64,000 bases of DNA from Polytrichum commune (GCA_950295325.1 OX485805.1:51114758-51178757), one strand, 5' to 3'. Counted from the stretch's first letter, positions 33,290 through 46,932 are shown. Made by a program: numbers and translations. Notes: a model not told the origin generated them from the letters alone.

Positions 33290-35160
33290 TTTTCTAGAAA
33301 TTATTATTTTATGGATTATTTGTCATGTTTGAACGTGAAGGAGGATTTTCAAAAGCTCGTTGGAGGTAGTGCACCCTTTGCTCTAAACATCCAAGCCATC
33401 CCATCTTAGTGAATTGTCCATGGCGGATTATACAAAGCATGTTATAACATGCTTGATTGCACCACTTAGGGTTAGAACATGGGACCTCCTTGTTGTCACA
33501 CGGGCATGTTAGGGGGTTGGAAAAATAGGAGTTCATGAGCTGAAAGGATGGATTAGGTTGTCTAAGGTTGGTGAGGGAAGTGTGTGGTGATAGTGTATTA
33601 GGAGGATGGTGGTTGGTTCCTACCGTGGTAGTGGTTTTATGTAGTAGTTAATTAGGAAGAGTAATTTTGTAGTGAAGTCTTGCATAGGTGTGGAGAGGGT
33701 TTGGTTGTTTGTGGGGTATACTCAATATCTTTCCCATAACCAATTATGCATGTCTAGTGGGATAGCGGTTTGGAAGGTTCCTAAGTTCTCGTGTATTTGG
33801 GTAAGGGGAGGTGTATTTGTATTGTTGGTGTTGTGATCGTGATATCTCTCTCTAGGTTACATTCTTGTATTTGTAGGGTGAAGTGTGGGATTTTTAGGCT
33901 AGGATGAATGGCTTGTCTATCCCTTGATTGTGTTGTTTTGACAAGTAGTTAATTTTTTTTATGACTTGTTGTTTTATGTTTTGTGTTTGGGTGTGATCGG
34001 GTGGTCCATTTTGAATAGTTGGATTGTGGGAGCGCCTATGGTAGTGAAATTTGTACGGAAATTTTTTTGGCTCCCTATTTGTCCTTTTTGTGTGTAGTTT
34101 TGAGTTGGCAAGTATATGTGATGGGGATGCCTAATGGTTGTGTGTTGGGGTTTTGGGTATTGTGTTGGGTGGAATTCAATATCATAGTTATTGGTGGGGG
34201 TGGGTGTAGGGGGAGGGCGTGTATTGTGTGTTAGTAGGTGTGTGGAAGGTGATTAGTGGGAAGACTATGGTGGCTTGCACGAATGCATTTTTTATGATTA
34301 TGGATTTTGCGTGATATTTGGTTTGATTTTTTTTTTAAAGTTAGTATATGAGTGTTGGTATAGTCTTGAATTTGAGGTATGACGGTAATGTTGGATGTGG
34401 CAAGTTTGTTGAGAAAGTTTCCGTGTTGGATCTTTGGTGAGGGACGAGGTTGGAGTAGAATGGGTTCTTGTACTAATCTTCATAAAGTGAGATTTGTTGA
34501 GAGGGAAGATGGTGTCTAGTGAGTCGAGATGTATGTTGAAGTTTTTTTTAGTATGTAGGAAGTTTTAGTGATTGGTGATTTGGAGCAACCTTGGTCTTTT
34601 AATAGAGGTAGGTGTTCAACCCTACTGTATTTGTTGGTTGTATATTTTACTTGGTAGAGATCACCTAGTGGCTAGGGTATTTACATGTTTGTGTAAGTTG
34701 TTCATTGAGTGTTGTGGTGTATCTTGGGAGGATTGAGAAGGCATCTATCCCAAATGCATTCCAAGGTAGTTGGGTGAGGATATTAGGGGAGTCTTTACGT
34801 ACATTACACATGGTCTTTGTTAATCTACTGAGGAGGTAATACACTTGTGAATAACTTATATGTGGTGCATGCGAAGGCTATAGGCCGGTAGTTTGTGATT
34901 ATAGTGGGGTTTTCTTCTTGTGAAATAATATTGTAATACTATGTATCCATACACTAGGAATTTCTTCTAGTGGTAGCATTGTAGAAAGAATATGCACATC
35001 ATGTCATGGAAGTTGTTTGGTAGTGCTTTGAGGATATTGTTTAGTATGCCATCTAGACATGGGGATTTTCCTTGTGAAAGTTTTTGAGGCAGATGTCATA
35101 GATGATTCTTTTGAATGATGAGGAAAGGTGGGTTCTTTGAGGAGATGTTCATTTCGTTAG
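33290..35160 (-). pseudogene. LINE reverse transcriptase remnant
   Basis: The minus strand is A/C-rich. From 35160 downward it reads, with stops and frameshifts, SPCLDGILNNILKALPNNFH (the RT block 'SPGPDGIPNEILK'), then DMMCIFFLQCYH and a decayed NYRPIAL block (HKLPAYSL). Composition and wording resemble the RNase H-bearing LINE at 10330-13620, so it may be the 5' part of another copy of that family. Nothing is intact. Confidence 0.7.
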
Positions 35161-36275
35161 AATGAAACCTTCACTTGTTTGCCATGGGTATTAGCAGAAT
35201 GCACATACACATACACATACACATTGGTTGGGATGATTTGTGGTGTAAAAGCAAAGTGGGGTTTATCTTTAAGAGGAATTCTTTGTGTGCAGTATATGAT
35301 GTTTGCAATTGTATCAAGATGTGTTGCTAGGGTGCCCACTTTGTCTATCAAGTAGTTGAGGGGCGTAAGGTTTTGGGGGTGGAAGATTCATTTATGTATC
35401 TTTTAATTGCTTTCTTGCAATTTTGGTTAATTTGTGGTGATGATTTTGCGGGCTTCAAATTTGGCACTTTTTTGCTACATTCCCTAGAGCCAAGATTATA
35501 TTTCAAGCGGGTCATTGGTGTTGGGTGGTGGGGGTATGTCGGTAATATCTTGCAATTCTTGAATTTTTGGTTTGAGTTGCCAATTGGGGGGAGTTGGATC
35601 TGTGATAGTCTTGATGGTTGTGCAAATCTTTTGGTAGGTGCTAGGTGCTAGGTGCTAGATTCATAATAAGGTTAGTACATGCTCGCATTCATAAAGAAAT
35701 AAAATTATGCATTAATATATGCTCATTAGTTGTATACAACTCATCCGTAACTAATCACATATTTATAGCAACAAATATTATGAGCATGTTGATATGACAG
35801 ATGACTTATCATAACATGTTATAAATAGAAATACATATAAATATAAATATAAATATATTTGAAGTATTCATATATAATCAACCAATCAACTTAGTAGCTT
35901 AGATATGGTATGATTATGAATCATTTATGAAAGGTGTATAATGGTAGGATAACTTAGATTCACATCTCTTGAGCTTTAGTAATGATATCTTCTTTTAGTT
36001 CAAAAGAATTTATATACACTTGAAGACTACTTCATTTCATATATCCTCTCTTTATGAACACTAACTCTTGCTATCACAAGTACTCCAATATTTTTGAGTC
36101 GTCTCTTCTCCTCTCTATGATTGCTTCAAAATAACTTTCTTATATCTAAATTGATTCACTCCAATTAATAATCATTCACACATGTGTCTTTCCTTAAGTA
36201 CAAACTCTCAAGTGTCCAATTTCCTTCACCCGCTTTGCTTCCTATAACAACTTTTTCACATAAGTTATTTTTCTT
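35161..36275. other. No gene; short simple repeats
   Basis: Contains (ACATAC)n near 35205-35222 and a triple GGTGCTA near 35636-35655. Otherwise AT-rich. Confidence 0.45.
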
Positions 36276-36485
36276 GATTCCTTTAACTCTTCTCACCTCA
36301 TGTGAGTTTCCATAGCATTCATCAAGCAAAAAGAAGTCCATGTATGCATTACCTCACAATTTGAAGACGTCTATGTTGTCGATTCCTTTAACTCTTCTCA
36401 CTTCATGTGAGTTTCCATAGCATTCATCAAGCAAAAAGAAGTCCATGTATGCATTACCTCACAATTTGAAGACGTCTATGTTGTC
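36276..36485. repeat. 105-bp tandem duplication
   Basis: Two copies, 36276-36380 and 36381-36485, starting GATTCCTTTAACTCTTCTCA, with a single C/T difference seen. A very recent duplication. Confidence 0.95.
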
Positions 36486-37893
36486 AATTACTTTACCTCT
36501 ACCTTGAATAGTTATGAAGTAAGCTTGAGCTTGAAGCTCTTGCATTCAAAATGATAAAGGTACAAAAGACCTAGCTTTTGTAGCTTATCTTCATGAACAT
36601 GGTGCATAACCTCTAATTATAGCTCTATATATATGATAAGAGGTGGCCATATACATGTGCCTCCTTCCTAGATTGCTAAATCATAATTTACTTTGAAGAA
36701 GATGAAGAGTGCTCCTTCATGATTTCCAAAAGAGAACATTTCTTCTTTATCCTCTTTTACATTCAAAAAATGATGGATTATGGTTTAAAATCTACTTAGC
36801 ACTATCTAGCCAAGAAGTAATTTCTTAACTTTCTTCCTCTTCCATCTCTGTTTTTCCTCACTTAGGTGGCCTAAGTGTTACTAATAAAATTGTAGTCCAC
36901 TAATCCTAAGTGTCTTGCTATGTGGCTTACCAAACCCAAGTAGCTTACTAATTACATGATATCTCACTAATTCTTAAGGGCTTCAATAATTAAGTGACGG
37001 CTCACTATTGTTGTAAGTGCCTCTCTAATGTTCTATGTGACTTACTAATTGCAAAATGGCTTACAATACCCTTGCAAAATACCCGTTGTTCCCATGTTGG
37101 CTCCCCTCAGAGCTTCGAGATTATTTATTTATTTATTTATTTTCGTTCCTTAGCCACCAAACTCACCTCTCGCTTAAGCTTCTCATTTCTAATGTTGTCT
37201 TGTTGTGTCATGTTGATTTGGTGTTATTGTTCATTGTGGTTTGAGTAATCTCCCTTGGCTTTGAATGACCTCCTCCTTCTACGTCGAATTTTATGTTGAG
37301 GTAATTGTGTCAACAACCCTTAATATTGATATAATGCCATCCTTTGCATCTTGCCATTATTGTTTGTGTATCCCCAAACTGGACAACGATATGATACTTT
37401 TTATACACTATTTCCAACTTGTAAAATTTGCACTCCACCTTTCTTGGATGTTGGAGTCCCATTCTTTGGGCAGGTACCAAGGCTTTCATTTGTCTCACAT
37501 ACCTATACCATTATTGCCCACTACCTCTTTCGACTTGCAATGAATGCCAAACAACTACCAAGGTCAAATAGAGTTGGCAGGAATAACGAGTGTCAATGAA
37601 ATGGGGGCTTTTATAGTTCCAACACATGGTCCCACACTAAATATAAAAAAATCATTGTATTGAAAAAGCATATTCAACCCCATGCCAAGTTTATCGTGGT
37701 GGCATATCATTGCCAATTTTTTTTGGGAAGGTTCCAACTACATGTTACAGTCGACCAAGAGTCTCTTCCATCTTGACCATTGGATGCGCCCACATCCAAA
37801 GGTCACGATCAAGGAGATTGATCTAGTGTGGTGGGAGGCCCACCCAACCTTATATAAGGTGAGAGGCCTCGTTGACCTTATTGTCAACCACCC
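36486..37893. other. No gene; (TTTA)n microsatellite
   Basis: (TTTA)n at about 37121-37143. Short open stretches show no recognised motif. Confidence 0.45.
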
Positions 37894-37901
37894 GGCTCAA
37901 G

Positions 37902-38830
37902 CACGGGTAGGTCACTTAGTGCATTTTAAAAACGACGTGCGGCATAATATAGAGAGGACTAAAATCATTTGAAATAAAAATTATAAAGGAATTCCAAATA
38001 ATGAAGGGGCCATTAAATTGAGACAATCCCATTATAAGTAAGTTAGATGGACATAAAACGTGGGCCATTATTTTTTTTGTAAAATTAATATAGGGGCTGA
38101 AGATAAGGATCCTAGAAGGTATGTTTAGTATGATATGTAAATGGGTTTAGGACTCACGGGGATGGATGATAATTGGGATTTCCGTCTGTCCAAAAATGGA
38201 TGAAAAGGGAACGGGCCGTCGTTGGGGTCGTCTTCCCCACACCCGTTTGCATATGGCTAGGGTTTCAATTTGCTTTGCGTTTTCGTCCATTTTCATCATG
38301 AAGTTCTCACACACTCACCGGATAACCATGATAATTGTCTTCAAGCAGTAACATTGTGACTCCACCCTAAATCATAAATTCTAAACCCGCTTTACTATGC
38401 TCTGTGTTTTTGGTCACTTGCATTGCAATGACCGCTATGGTATTTGTGTTGTCATCTCCTATGTCTTTTCATCATAACAATGTTTGCAATGGTATTACTT
38501 TGCTATGGTCTCCTATGTGTTTTCTTCATAATTCTGTTTGCAATGGTATTATTGTTTGCACCCTTCTTTGTTTTCATGCTTTCCCTCAACACTCGTCAAT
38601 TGCATTAGGAAGTAGATTAGCTTTTATTACTTAAAAGGAATATAGAGTACAAAAAATTACAGTGACTTGGACAATATAAGTAATGAAAGGGTGCAAACAA
38701 ATGGGCCATTTTTGAAATATAAGTAATTATAGGGAGGCTTTAATTCAACCCTTGAAGGTAAATAGCCCCAAAACAAAAAACCTCTAGCCGCACGTGGTGC
38801 ACAAAAATGCCTTAGAGTGACCTACCCGTG
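37902..38830. mobile_element. hAT-like CACGGGTAGG element, copy 1 (929 bp)
   Basis: Ends CACGGGTAGGTCACTTAGTG and, reverse-complemented from the right, CACGGGTAGGTCACTCTAAG. The subterminal GCCGCACGTGGTGCAC holds a CACGTG. The 8-bp duplication GGCTCAAG is at 37894-37901 and 38831-38838. It is the longest of three full copies and has no transposase. Confidence 0.92.
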
Positions 38831-39314
38831 GGCTCAAGTGGGAAATTGGGGCGAGTGAAGCTATTTCATGAGCAGTGAGCAATCTGCAATAACACATGAG
38901 TAATGAACAGTAATATATGTGCATTGAATCCACATTTCATAAATGTTGTAAGGGTTTAGGGTTCATAAGCTAAACCCGACACCACATTAATGACATATTT
39001 CCATTTGTAATTTACAAATATTTTGAGTGAAGCAAGAGTGAAGGGGGCCTATTACCATGGATCGTTGAGAATACTTTTAGTCTATTGCTTAAATATATTA
39101 TAACAATCCAAACCAATCCATGTTAGTCAATGACATTCTTAAACATGCAACTCAAACCAACAACTATAATACTACTCACACTTTACAACACCAACACATT
39201 CAAGTAGTTGTATGACCTCGTTGTAGGTATATGTAGGGGCGTGGATAAACTTGGCACTTTCGTATTCCACCTTGCACAAAAATCTAGACACATAATAAAG
39301 ATATTTGTAGTACA

Positions 39315-39725
39315 CACGGGGAGGTCACTTCATTGTCAAGTTGACACCACATGCGGACAAAGTTTGCTACCCCTATATTACATGCCATATATAATTTTAA
39401 ATTTTATGATATTTTTTCTACATATACATAACCATTGATAGTATCTTTTGTATATTTTTTTGAAATTTTCAGTCATCTTTATTTATTTTAGTAATTGTTT
39501 TAGTTCAATTCTGTGTCATTCTAGTTAGAAATGGTATGTTTTATGAAAAAAACAAATCAGCAAATTTAGTTACCACTTTTGACTATGTCATAGGTACTGT
39601 GTATATCTACTCATGAAAAAAAAATTGATAAAATTTTGACCCATTTTGGTGGTGCAACTTACCAAAAGAAGATTTTTTTTGGTCGCACGTGGTGTTCAAC
39701 TTGACAATGGAATGATCTACCCGTG
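39315..39725. mobile_element. hAT-like CACGGGGAGG element (short subfamily), copy 1
   Basis: Left end CACGGGGAGGTCACTTCATT; right end reverse-complemented CACGGGTAGATCATTCCATT. Inner inverted words TGTCAAGTTGA. The duplication GTAGTACA is at 39307-39314 and 39726-39733. 411 bases, close to 54450-54857. Confidence 0.92.
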
Positions 39726-39733
39726 GTAGTACA

Positions 39734-40342
39734 CCCATTTTCCTTTCTTTGCCAAAGCTTGAGATGACATTTTTGTAAAGTGCGGGATGATGGTGGAAGG
39801 GAATCCTTTCTTAAGTCATTTGTATATGCCATGTTTGCAAGTTCCGACAAAGTTCCTATAAGGGCCTACATTTCCCAACATCATTTGGCTGAGTTGGGTG
39901 GTAATATGGCAATATGCCACATGAAATCAATACAATCAATCTTTAACACAAATTTAGTATGAGGCACAACATGCTCTACAATGACTTTTCTATGCGTTGA
40001 CGAGTTGCCTGGGTGGTAGGGCGAGGGATAAAGTAGTTTACTTTGTCGGGTTTGATGAAAGTCGTATTTAACACGTGGTAGCATGTTGAATTTTTGATTG
40101 GTGCACCCAAATAACTTGAACCCCTCCAATGCTCAAGCCATGGTGTTAACGTCTTCTACACCGGGGTAAGATTTCATGCCATTAGCTAGCATCTTTGGAT
40201 CTCCACAATTGGTAGCCGCTTTGAGTTTCAAATAGGTGGAATCATGACCTTTACCATTAGACCCTCCTTTCAACCATGCCCTATAATCATCATTTGCATG
40301 AAGGTACAAATCATGTTGTCCACTATGGCTTTGTATAAGCAA
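39734..40342 (-). pseudogene. Unidentified decayed reading frame
   Basis: From 40342 down to the MITE edge one frame is open except for three stops (40130-40132 and two near 39855-39880). Wording includes KGGSNGKGHDSTYLKLKAAT, KLFGCTNQKFNMLPRVKYDF and PSSRTLQKCHLKLWQRKENG. I recognise no family. The short hAT-like MITE (39315-39725) interrupts its downstream end. It might be a decayed retroelement gag or a host exon, or chance. Confidence 0.3.
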
Positions 40343-40786
40343 ATCATCTTATTGTTGGATTCTTGAAGCCATTTGTTGTATATAGTCTTTGCAAGGTTGC
40401 ATGATGGTATTTTGGTATGTACTTCTATTGTCATATCATAGTGAACAAGACAAAAATATAGGGTTTAGTAAACCATGACATGTATATTCATCAAAAGACA
40501 ACAAGAAAAGATGTAGTTTATGATGCATTTACAAATAACACACGACCATTCCATTGCCTATAATGAAAGTGCCACAACCCCAACCACTCTAAAAGTTTGA
40601 GAATGCCTTCTTCTATGGTAACTCTAGATGACAACCACCATCAACAAAATCATATGATGCTTTTGTCCATTGCGTTTGTATCCTTGTAATTTTAGCGTAT
40701 TTGCTTATGTTAAACTGCAAGGATTCTAATCACTTAGATCGAATGATTTTGATATCACATCACAATCAATGCACTCACATAAGCCT

Positions 40787-41195
40787 TTCCACACTCAAGG
40801 CACTCAAACGACACTTCCTTCAACTTAAAACACCTTGAATGGTTTCAAATAAGCCTATCCACACTCAAGCCTTATGAATACGCCTTTAAACACTCAAAAC
40901 ACTCAAGTCAAATACTTTTGAAGCCTAAACTCCTCCCAACTTTTCAAGTAAACCTTCAAACACTCAAAATATTGAAATCAAATGTCTATGAAGTCTAAAC
41001 ACCTCCAAACCTTTCAAATAAACTTCTCAAAACTCAAAACACTCAAGTCAAATGTTTTTGAAGTCTAAATACTTCCAAACCTCTTAAATAAGTTTTTCAA
41101 CACTCAACGCATTCAAGTCATATGCTTTTGAAGTTTAAACACCTCCAAACCTCTCAAATAAGCTTCTCAATACTCGAAACACTCAAGTCAACACT
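40787..41195. repeat. Degenerate 70-bp tandem array
   Basis: Five to six diverged copies with the recurring words CAAATAAGCTTCTCAA, CACTCAAAACACTCAAGTCA, CTTTTGAAGTCTAAACACCT and CCAAACCTCT. No coding. Confidence 0.85.
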
Positions 41196-41631
41196 CTTTG
41201 CATCAAACAAACATTCAAGCAAAAAACAAAAGACAAAGAAACACTTACAATAACCAAATGCACCCTCTCCAACGCTCCAAAACTCCAAAGCGTCTCCACT
41301 CCGCAACCTCAAAGCAATCAAATCTCTAGGCTCTTCATTTGCATGCGTGGGTCCATAACATATTGAAATTCAATAGGACTAGATATGGGATTGCACAAGC
41401 AAGAACACATACACAAAAACATATGAACAATGCTTGGAGTGAGATAGTCTCCTACACCCCTTGTTTTGTCCTTTATTGCTCATTTCCAACTTGGTTGATA
41501 CAAACAATATGAGATAACTTTTCTTCCACTACGGACCGCCCTTGTAGGCTTATTACATTTTTTATTAATTTTTTCTTTCTAGTATTACATTTCTATGACT
41601 ACAAGCAAGCTAATGCTCCACCCTTAAGACT

Positions 41632-41950
41632 TTGTTTGATGGTAGTGGACAATCCATGGATTACAACGAACAAATGAGAGGTAATGGAGTTGCAATTGAA
41701 GAGGCATGTACAAACCAACAAACGACAACATTATTGTTGAGGGATTTCGGTGTGGAGAGGCGATACCCCACAAGGGAGTGGCGACCACTTGGAGAATGGT
41801 GGAAGAACCACATTTTGCTTAAACGTGGTGAGGAACGGGGCGAATGTGGCAATGTTTGAAGCCCCTTTAATTTGGAATGAAGCAATTAGGCATAATATGT
41901 GGAAACTTGTGCGCAATGTGAGAACCTTACTATATAGGGTTGATTTGTAA
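41632..41950 (+). pseudogene. Ty1-copia polyprotein remnant (integrase-RT linker)
   Basis: One frame reads VERRYPTREWRPLGEWWKNH then ILLKRGEER. Near 41840 it passes by frameshift into NGANVAMFEAPLIWNEAIRH. This is the conserved linker just before the reverse transcriptase of plant copia elements ('RRYPxRERRPxGEWWKNHIL...ANVAM..PLxxxEAI'). What follows to about 42350 is too decayed to read. No LTRs were located. Confidence 0.7.
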
Positions 41951-42350
41951 GGAACTGCACTAGCATTACAAGTTTTGAGTACTTGCAAAAGTGGGAGTGT
42001 TGAAGGTGGATCATTGGATTGCTCGTAGGCATACAAATTGAAAAACCTAGAGCATTAGATTGCTCGTAGTCAATAAAAATATAATGAAAGAGGTATGAGA
42101 GTGATGAGACAAACATTTGCTCTACAACTAAGAAGATGGAGGAGAGGGCCAACGCATTGGAGCAAGAGGAGGATTGGAAGAGGCCAAAGCGGGAAGCGGC
42201 CACGGGAATAAGTACTCGGCCACAAAATTACAAGGAAGACACACGGTTTTAGGAGGTTGAACCCCACAAAAATAATTACTATGCCACAAAATTACAAGGA
42301 AAACGTGCAATTATAAGAGGGCTAACCCACAGGATTAGGTTGGTAACAAA

Positions 42351-43456
42351 ATTTATGTAGAAAATATGGTTTGGATCTCAAGGGAATTATGATTATTTGT
42401 ACAAGCAATCATGTAGAATTACTTATGAGGATATTATATAATATAAAATATAGGACCAGCAAGTGATATTCCACTTAAAATAATACCAACTCAAATCACT
42501 ATGAAATCATCACCTTCATTATGTTGGACAATGGATTAATTCTCAAGGGAGTGCATTACCTATCTACCATGTAGCCACTGTAAAGTTAGGGTGAAAAATT
42601 AAACAATGAACATGTTAGTGGCTTGACGGTTATAACCGTTTGTAATGGGTATCATTCACAAATGTCATAAATAGGTTGATATCAAGAAAAAATGAGATAG
42701 AAAACACTCTAAATATGGATTTAGGATTAGATAATACAAACTATATATAGAGTGGTTTTTTAGGAGCATGGATTTTTTTTCATCGCAACGAAGTTATCTT
42801 AAGATTGACTATTAAAACAACACTTGAGCTCATCTCGTATCTCTCATATGTAGGACATTATTTTTGAAATATACTTACAATTACTTTTTACTCAAGAGTG
42901 TGATCTCTCTTCCTCTCTCAATTACTTTATGAGTTGTTAGATGTTGTGATACTTAAATGATTACCAATTGAGTGGAGAGTAGCCTCTTTTTAGTAAGCAC
43001 TCAAAAGAGTAGTATGACAGTGAAATAAGCTCTCAAGACTTGGAGAATTAATGGAATTTTGAGAGATAAAGTGACGTTGAATTAACATTAATTCTCATCA
43101 ATAACTTGATAGAATTAGAATCAAGTTTATTCATCCTTTCATAAAGAAACACTTATGATTGAACTCCTCAAAATGAAGTGTTGAAACTAATTGTTAGCAA
43201 AAGAAACATAGCTTTTTCTTTGTAAAATAACTATAAAGTATATTATAAATAAAATGATTAACAATATATGATTAAGCGTCAATGTGGTTAACTTGTCATA
43301 TGTATCCTTAAACACTTATAAGAATTTTAATAGTAACACTTGAGTTTAAAGAGGAAAGACACAATAACAAATATTCTTATTTAAGACATTGATAACAAAG
43401 TCTCATTTATACCTTGGACTTATCATGGAAGTGATTTGATATTATATAACATAGCG

Positions 43457-43498
<42 letters not shown>

Positions 43499-46174
43499 AT
43501 TGACACAAGCATATGTATGAATGATTAGATATTAAAATATTCATATATCATGGAAATTATAACAGAGAACTATGGAATTGACCATTTTTTGGAAAAAATA
43601 ATTAAGATTATTGGAGAGTTCTTTTGTCATCAATTACTAATGATTGATATAATTTTGTTCTGCAAGATATGGATGAAACTTCATGATACTACACATGCCT
43701 CTAAAGGTAGCTTCATTTAGTTGTCTCACGATCAATTAGCCTTATCTTAAGAGTGGATAACACTAAGATGGAGATATTTTAAACTTTGGAGTTATCATAT
43801 TCCAATCATTAAAAAAAGGGTTAACATTTGAAACAAAGGTTTCCAACCGAGGCACATTAATGAGGCACGGTATTCCTTAAGCGATTAATAATTTACATGA
43901 TGTTACATTGTGAATTTTCTCTCGCTATTTTGCGAAAGAACATCCCACGGTATTCATCTGAGAGACAATAAGGCTAGAATAAAGCCACAACACTTGTCCG
44001 AGAGGGATGAAATTTATCCCATATCCTTTGTATGAACCAAGAAAAATAAAATAATCAAAAGGAAAGCAAGGAGAGCATGAGACCATCTCACTCCAAACAT
44101 TGTTCATATGCCTTTGTGTATGTATATATGCTTGTGCAATCTCATGTCTAGTCCTATTGACTTCCAATAACATTGTCATCGAATTTTGAGAACAGTAATA
44201 TGTTGTGGTCAATAGACTTCAACTTAACAATAGTCATACGTGGAATGTGCACAATAATTAACTGGATTAGTTTATCATGATAATGATAGATGTTTTCATT
44301 TGGGAATTTGAAAGACATATGAAATTGAAACAAACATGACCCAACATCCACGTCAAACCATCTACATTTCTATTTCTTACATCAAACTTTTGTTAAAGAC
44401 CATACCATTCTCATCGAATATTTCTTGTTTGATGTACATAGTACCAACTTGGAATTCAAACTTCAACCCTAGCAAATCCTCATAACCTATAATGAAACCA
44501 TCATTGGCCAAAAGCAAGGTGAATGGCACCAAAGGGCCAAGTGCTTTGAGGGAGGCCATCATGGAATAATAGAAAAGAACAAAGGAAATGACAAGTACGG
44601 TTTATATGATCATTATTGGATACATCATTGGTTAATGTGTGCCTTATTATTATATATGATGTTATGAACACAACATGTTCATTCCAAAAGGTTCCTTGAT
44701 TAGAGATGAAACATTAGCCACTAGGCTCATCTAGACATTGAGCAAACCCTAAGTGTAGTCATTGATAATCTTTACAGCTATGGACTACATCATTTATGAT
44801 ATTTAGTGTCACATGCATAAAAGTGCTACTTACCCTATTTGAGGCATATGCTATGTTATATTGACGATCAACAACATCATCATAAGTGTCACCTCATGAC
44901 ACTTGGTGTTCAAGTGCACTTTATTATTATCTTGAAATGAGTATGCTCAAAAGTGTTATGAGGTGCATGCTTATTTTACACAATGTACTACAAGTTGACT
45001 AAAGTATACACAAATGACACTTGCCATTAGTATGCTCAAGAATGTCTTTCTCTCTACACTAAAATATAAACACATGATACTTGCCATTAGTACATTCAAA
45101 ATATCTCCCCCTTGCATATTATAATGCAAAACTATCAACTAAAGTATTTCAATGAGATAATTCAGACATTTTTCACTTAAAGTAGTCATTTATATTGATG
45201 AATGAAATCATATTGACAATTAGTAGGCATGGTATTTTGAGATCTCTAGGCATCTAGTGTAGGCCCTTCGCCAAAATACCATAAATGATGTAGTATTGTT
45301 GGAAGTGTTTTTGCAAAAACACATTTTTGAAACGAGAGAAAATAATAGGACATGACATTTATAAGAAGGACCACAAAATTCGCAAGGACAAATATGCAAC
45401 AACCACATAGAGATAGAAAATAAAAAATAGTTTGAGGGTTTTCACCAAGAAACAATTGGATAGATCAAACATGAAGGGAGGAGGGCATTGAGTGAGGTTG
45501 TTTTGAGTGAGAAGATGGCCGCCAAGGGAGGGGTCAAGAATGAAGGTGATAATGAAACACGAGAAGAAAACAACGATATGGACACTAAAATAACCAACGT
45601 AGACAAAGAAGAGGACCGCGCAACAATAAAAGTATACCTACTTAGCTTTGAGATCGAATCTTGAGATACTATATGGATACTTAAGCTAAGGGGACGAGGT
45701 TGTAAAATATTATTTTGATTTTTTTTTATCAATTAACCTAGTAGTAGTGGTTAATAAAAATTAAATAATAAAATATTGGATCAATTAGAGAAATTTAGAT
45801 TTAGAATTTTATTTAGTGAGATTTCTTTTAAAGAAAACATCAAAACATTATTTGATGATTTTCAAGGATTAACTAAGCTAAAATAAATCAATAAATAATT
45901 GATAAAGATAGAAATTTAGAATACTCCAAGGATCCAAAGAGACTACACACCAAAACGATCAAATTAGTGGAGTGAATAACATTGACTATAAAAAACATGT
46001 TTTTGACCTAACTAATTCGCCATGACAATATAAGATCTAATTTACAAGTATCTTTGAACACTAGTAAGTTAAACATGAAAAATGTTTGGATGAAAAAAAT
46101 TGACGGCGGTTAAGAAGATCCAATGCATTGGAGGATGTGGTGAAACAATAATTAATAAAAAAAACTCATGTTCT
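42351..46174. other. AT-rich, no gene identified
   Basis: Includes (TA)n at 43459-43494. Minus-strand open stretches at 43925-44562 are in different frames and show no known motif. An AAGGGGGAGA-like polypurine word (minus, near 45110) hints at an old copia end but nothing supports it. Confidence 0.4.
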
Positions 46175-46385
46175 CCCTCCTCCTGCAGTATAAGGCTACC
46201 CTACTTAAGGGGCTACCTCAAGGCTAACTAGTCTTGGCCCTTCACCCTAAAACCATGTACACACACGTGCTCCTATCTTGCTTCCTACACACCCACACTT
46301 ATAACACGTGGGGTGCCAAGGAGCACGAAGGAAAGAGGATGAGAGAGGGAAGAGTGAGGGTTTATATAGTGAGTTGAGAAGGTTA
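46175..46385 (-). mobile_element. LTR A/B-family 5' fragment
   Basis: Colinear with 23060-23230. It includes CCACACTTATAACACGTGGG, AAAGAGGATGAGAGAGGGAA and the TATA block TTTATATAGTGAGTTGAGA. The minus strand is the LTR sense. Truncated at both sides, and followed abruptly by plus-oriented family sequence. Confidence 0.8.
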
Positions 46386-46629
46386 TGATTATGAAATATT
46401 GGAGCATTTAGTTTTGTTGCATTTAGAAATTACATTTATGAAGTATCGGAGCATCTAGTATTGTTGGGAATTGCAAGTTTACATTTACATTTAAGAGTGA
46501 TTGTTGGGATGTAGCATTTGACTTAATGCACTTAGAGATAAGTATTTAACTTATAGTGTTCAATCTATAGTATTTAGATTTATAATATTTAAATTTCTAG
46601 TGTTTAGATTTATAGTGTTTAAGTTTGTT

Positions 46630-46760
46630 GGGTTAGTGGTTAGGTCATAAGCTGGGTTTATATAGGCTGGGTTAGTGGTTAGGCCATAAGCTGGGTTTAT
46701 ATAGACTGGGTTAGTGATTAGGCCATAAGCTGGGTTTACATATGTTGGGTTAGTAATTTA
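46630..46760. repeat. 39-bp tandem repeat, 3+ copies
   Basis: The unit begins GGGTTAGTGGTTAGGCCATA and ends GCTGGGTTTATATAGACT. It is in the same relative place as the minisatellites of LTRs A and B but has an unrelated unit. Confidence 0.9.
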
Positions 46761-46932
46761 TATAAGCTAAGTTAGTAGCGGGGCTTAGTCTACTAGGTTA
46801 GACCACTTGGTTCAACTAATTGGTTGGTAACTTCATTAAAAGGTTGAATTTGGGAGGAAGTTGTGAAGGCTTGTGAAGAGGAGGCTATAATAAGTTAGAC
46901 AAGTATTTCTTAATACTTAAGCTTATGTGCTC

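Noticed and set aside
34975-34990. TTCTTCTAGTGG as a possible right end of the CACTA element
   Set aside because: It lies within the decayed LINE reverse transcriptase and lacks a paired duplication.
35200-41200. Direct repeats as a CRISPR array
   Set aside because: The arrays here are ordinary eukaryotic minisatellites without spacer structure; the genome is a plant's.
45060-45130. Copia polypurine tract and 3' LTR start (minus strand)
   Set aside because: Only a short AAGGGGGAGA-type word; no LTR pair or pol sequence near it.
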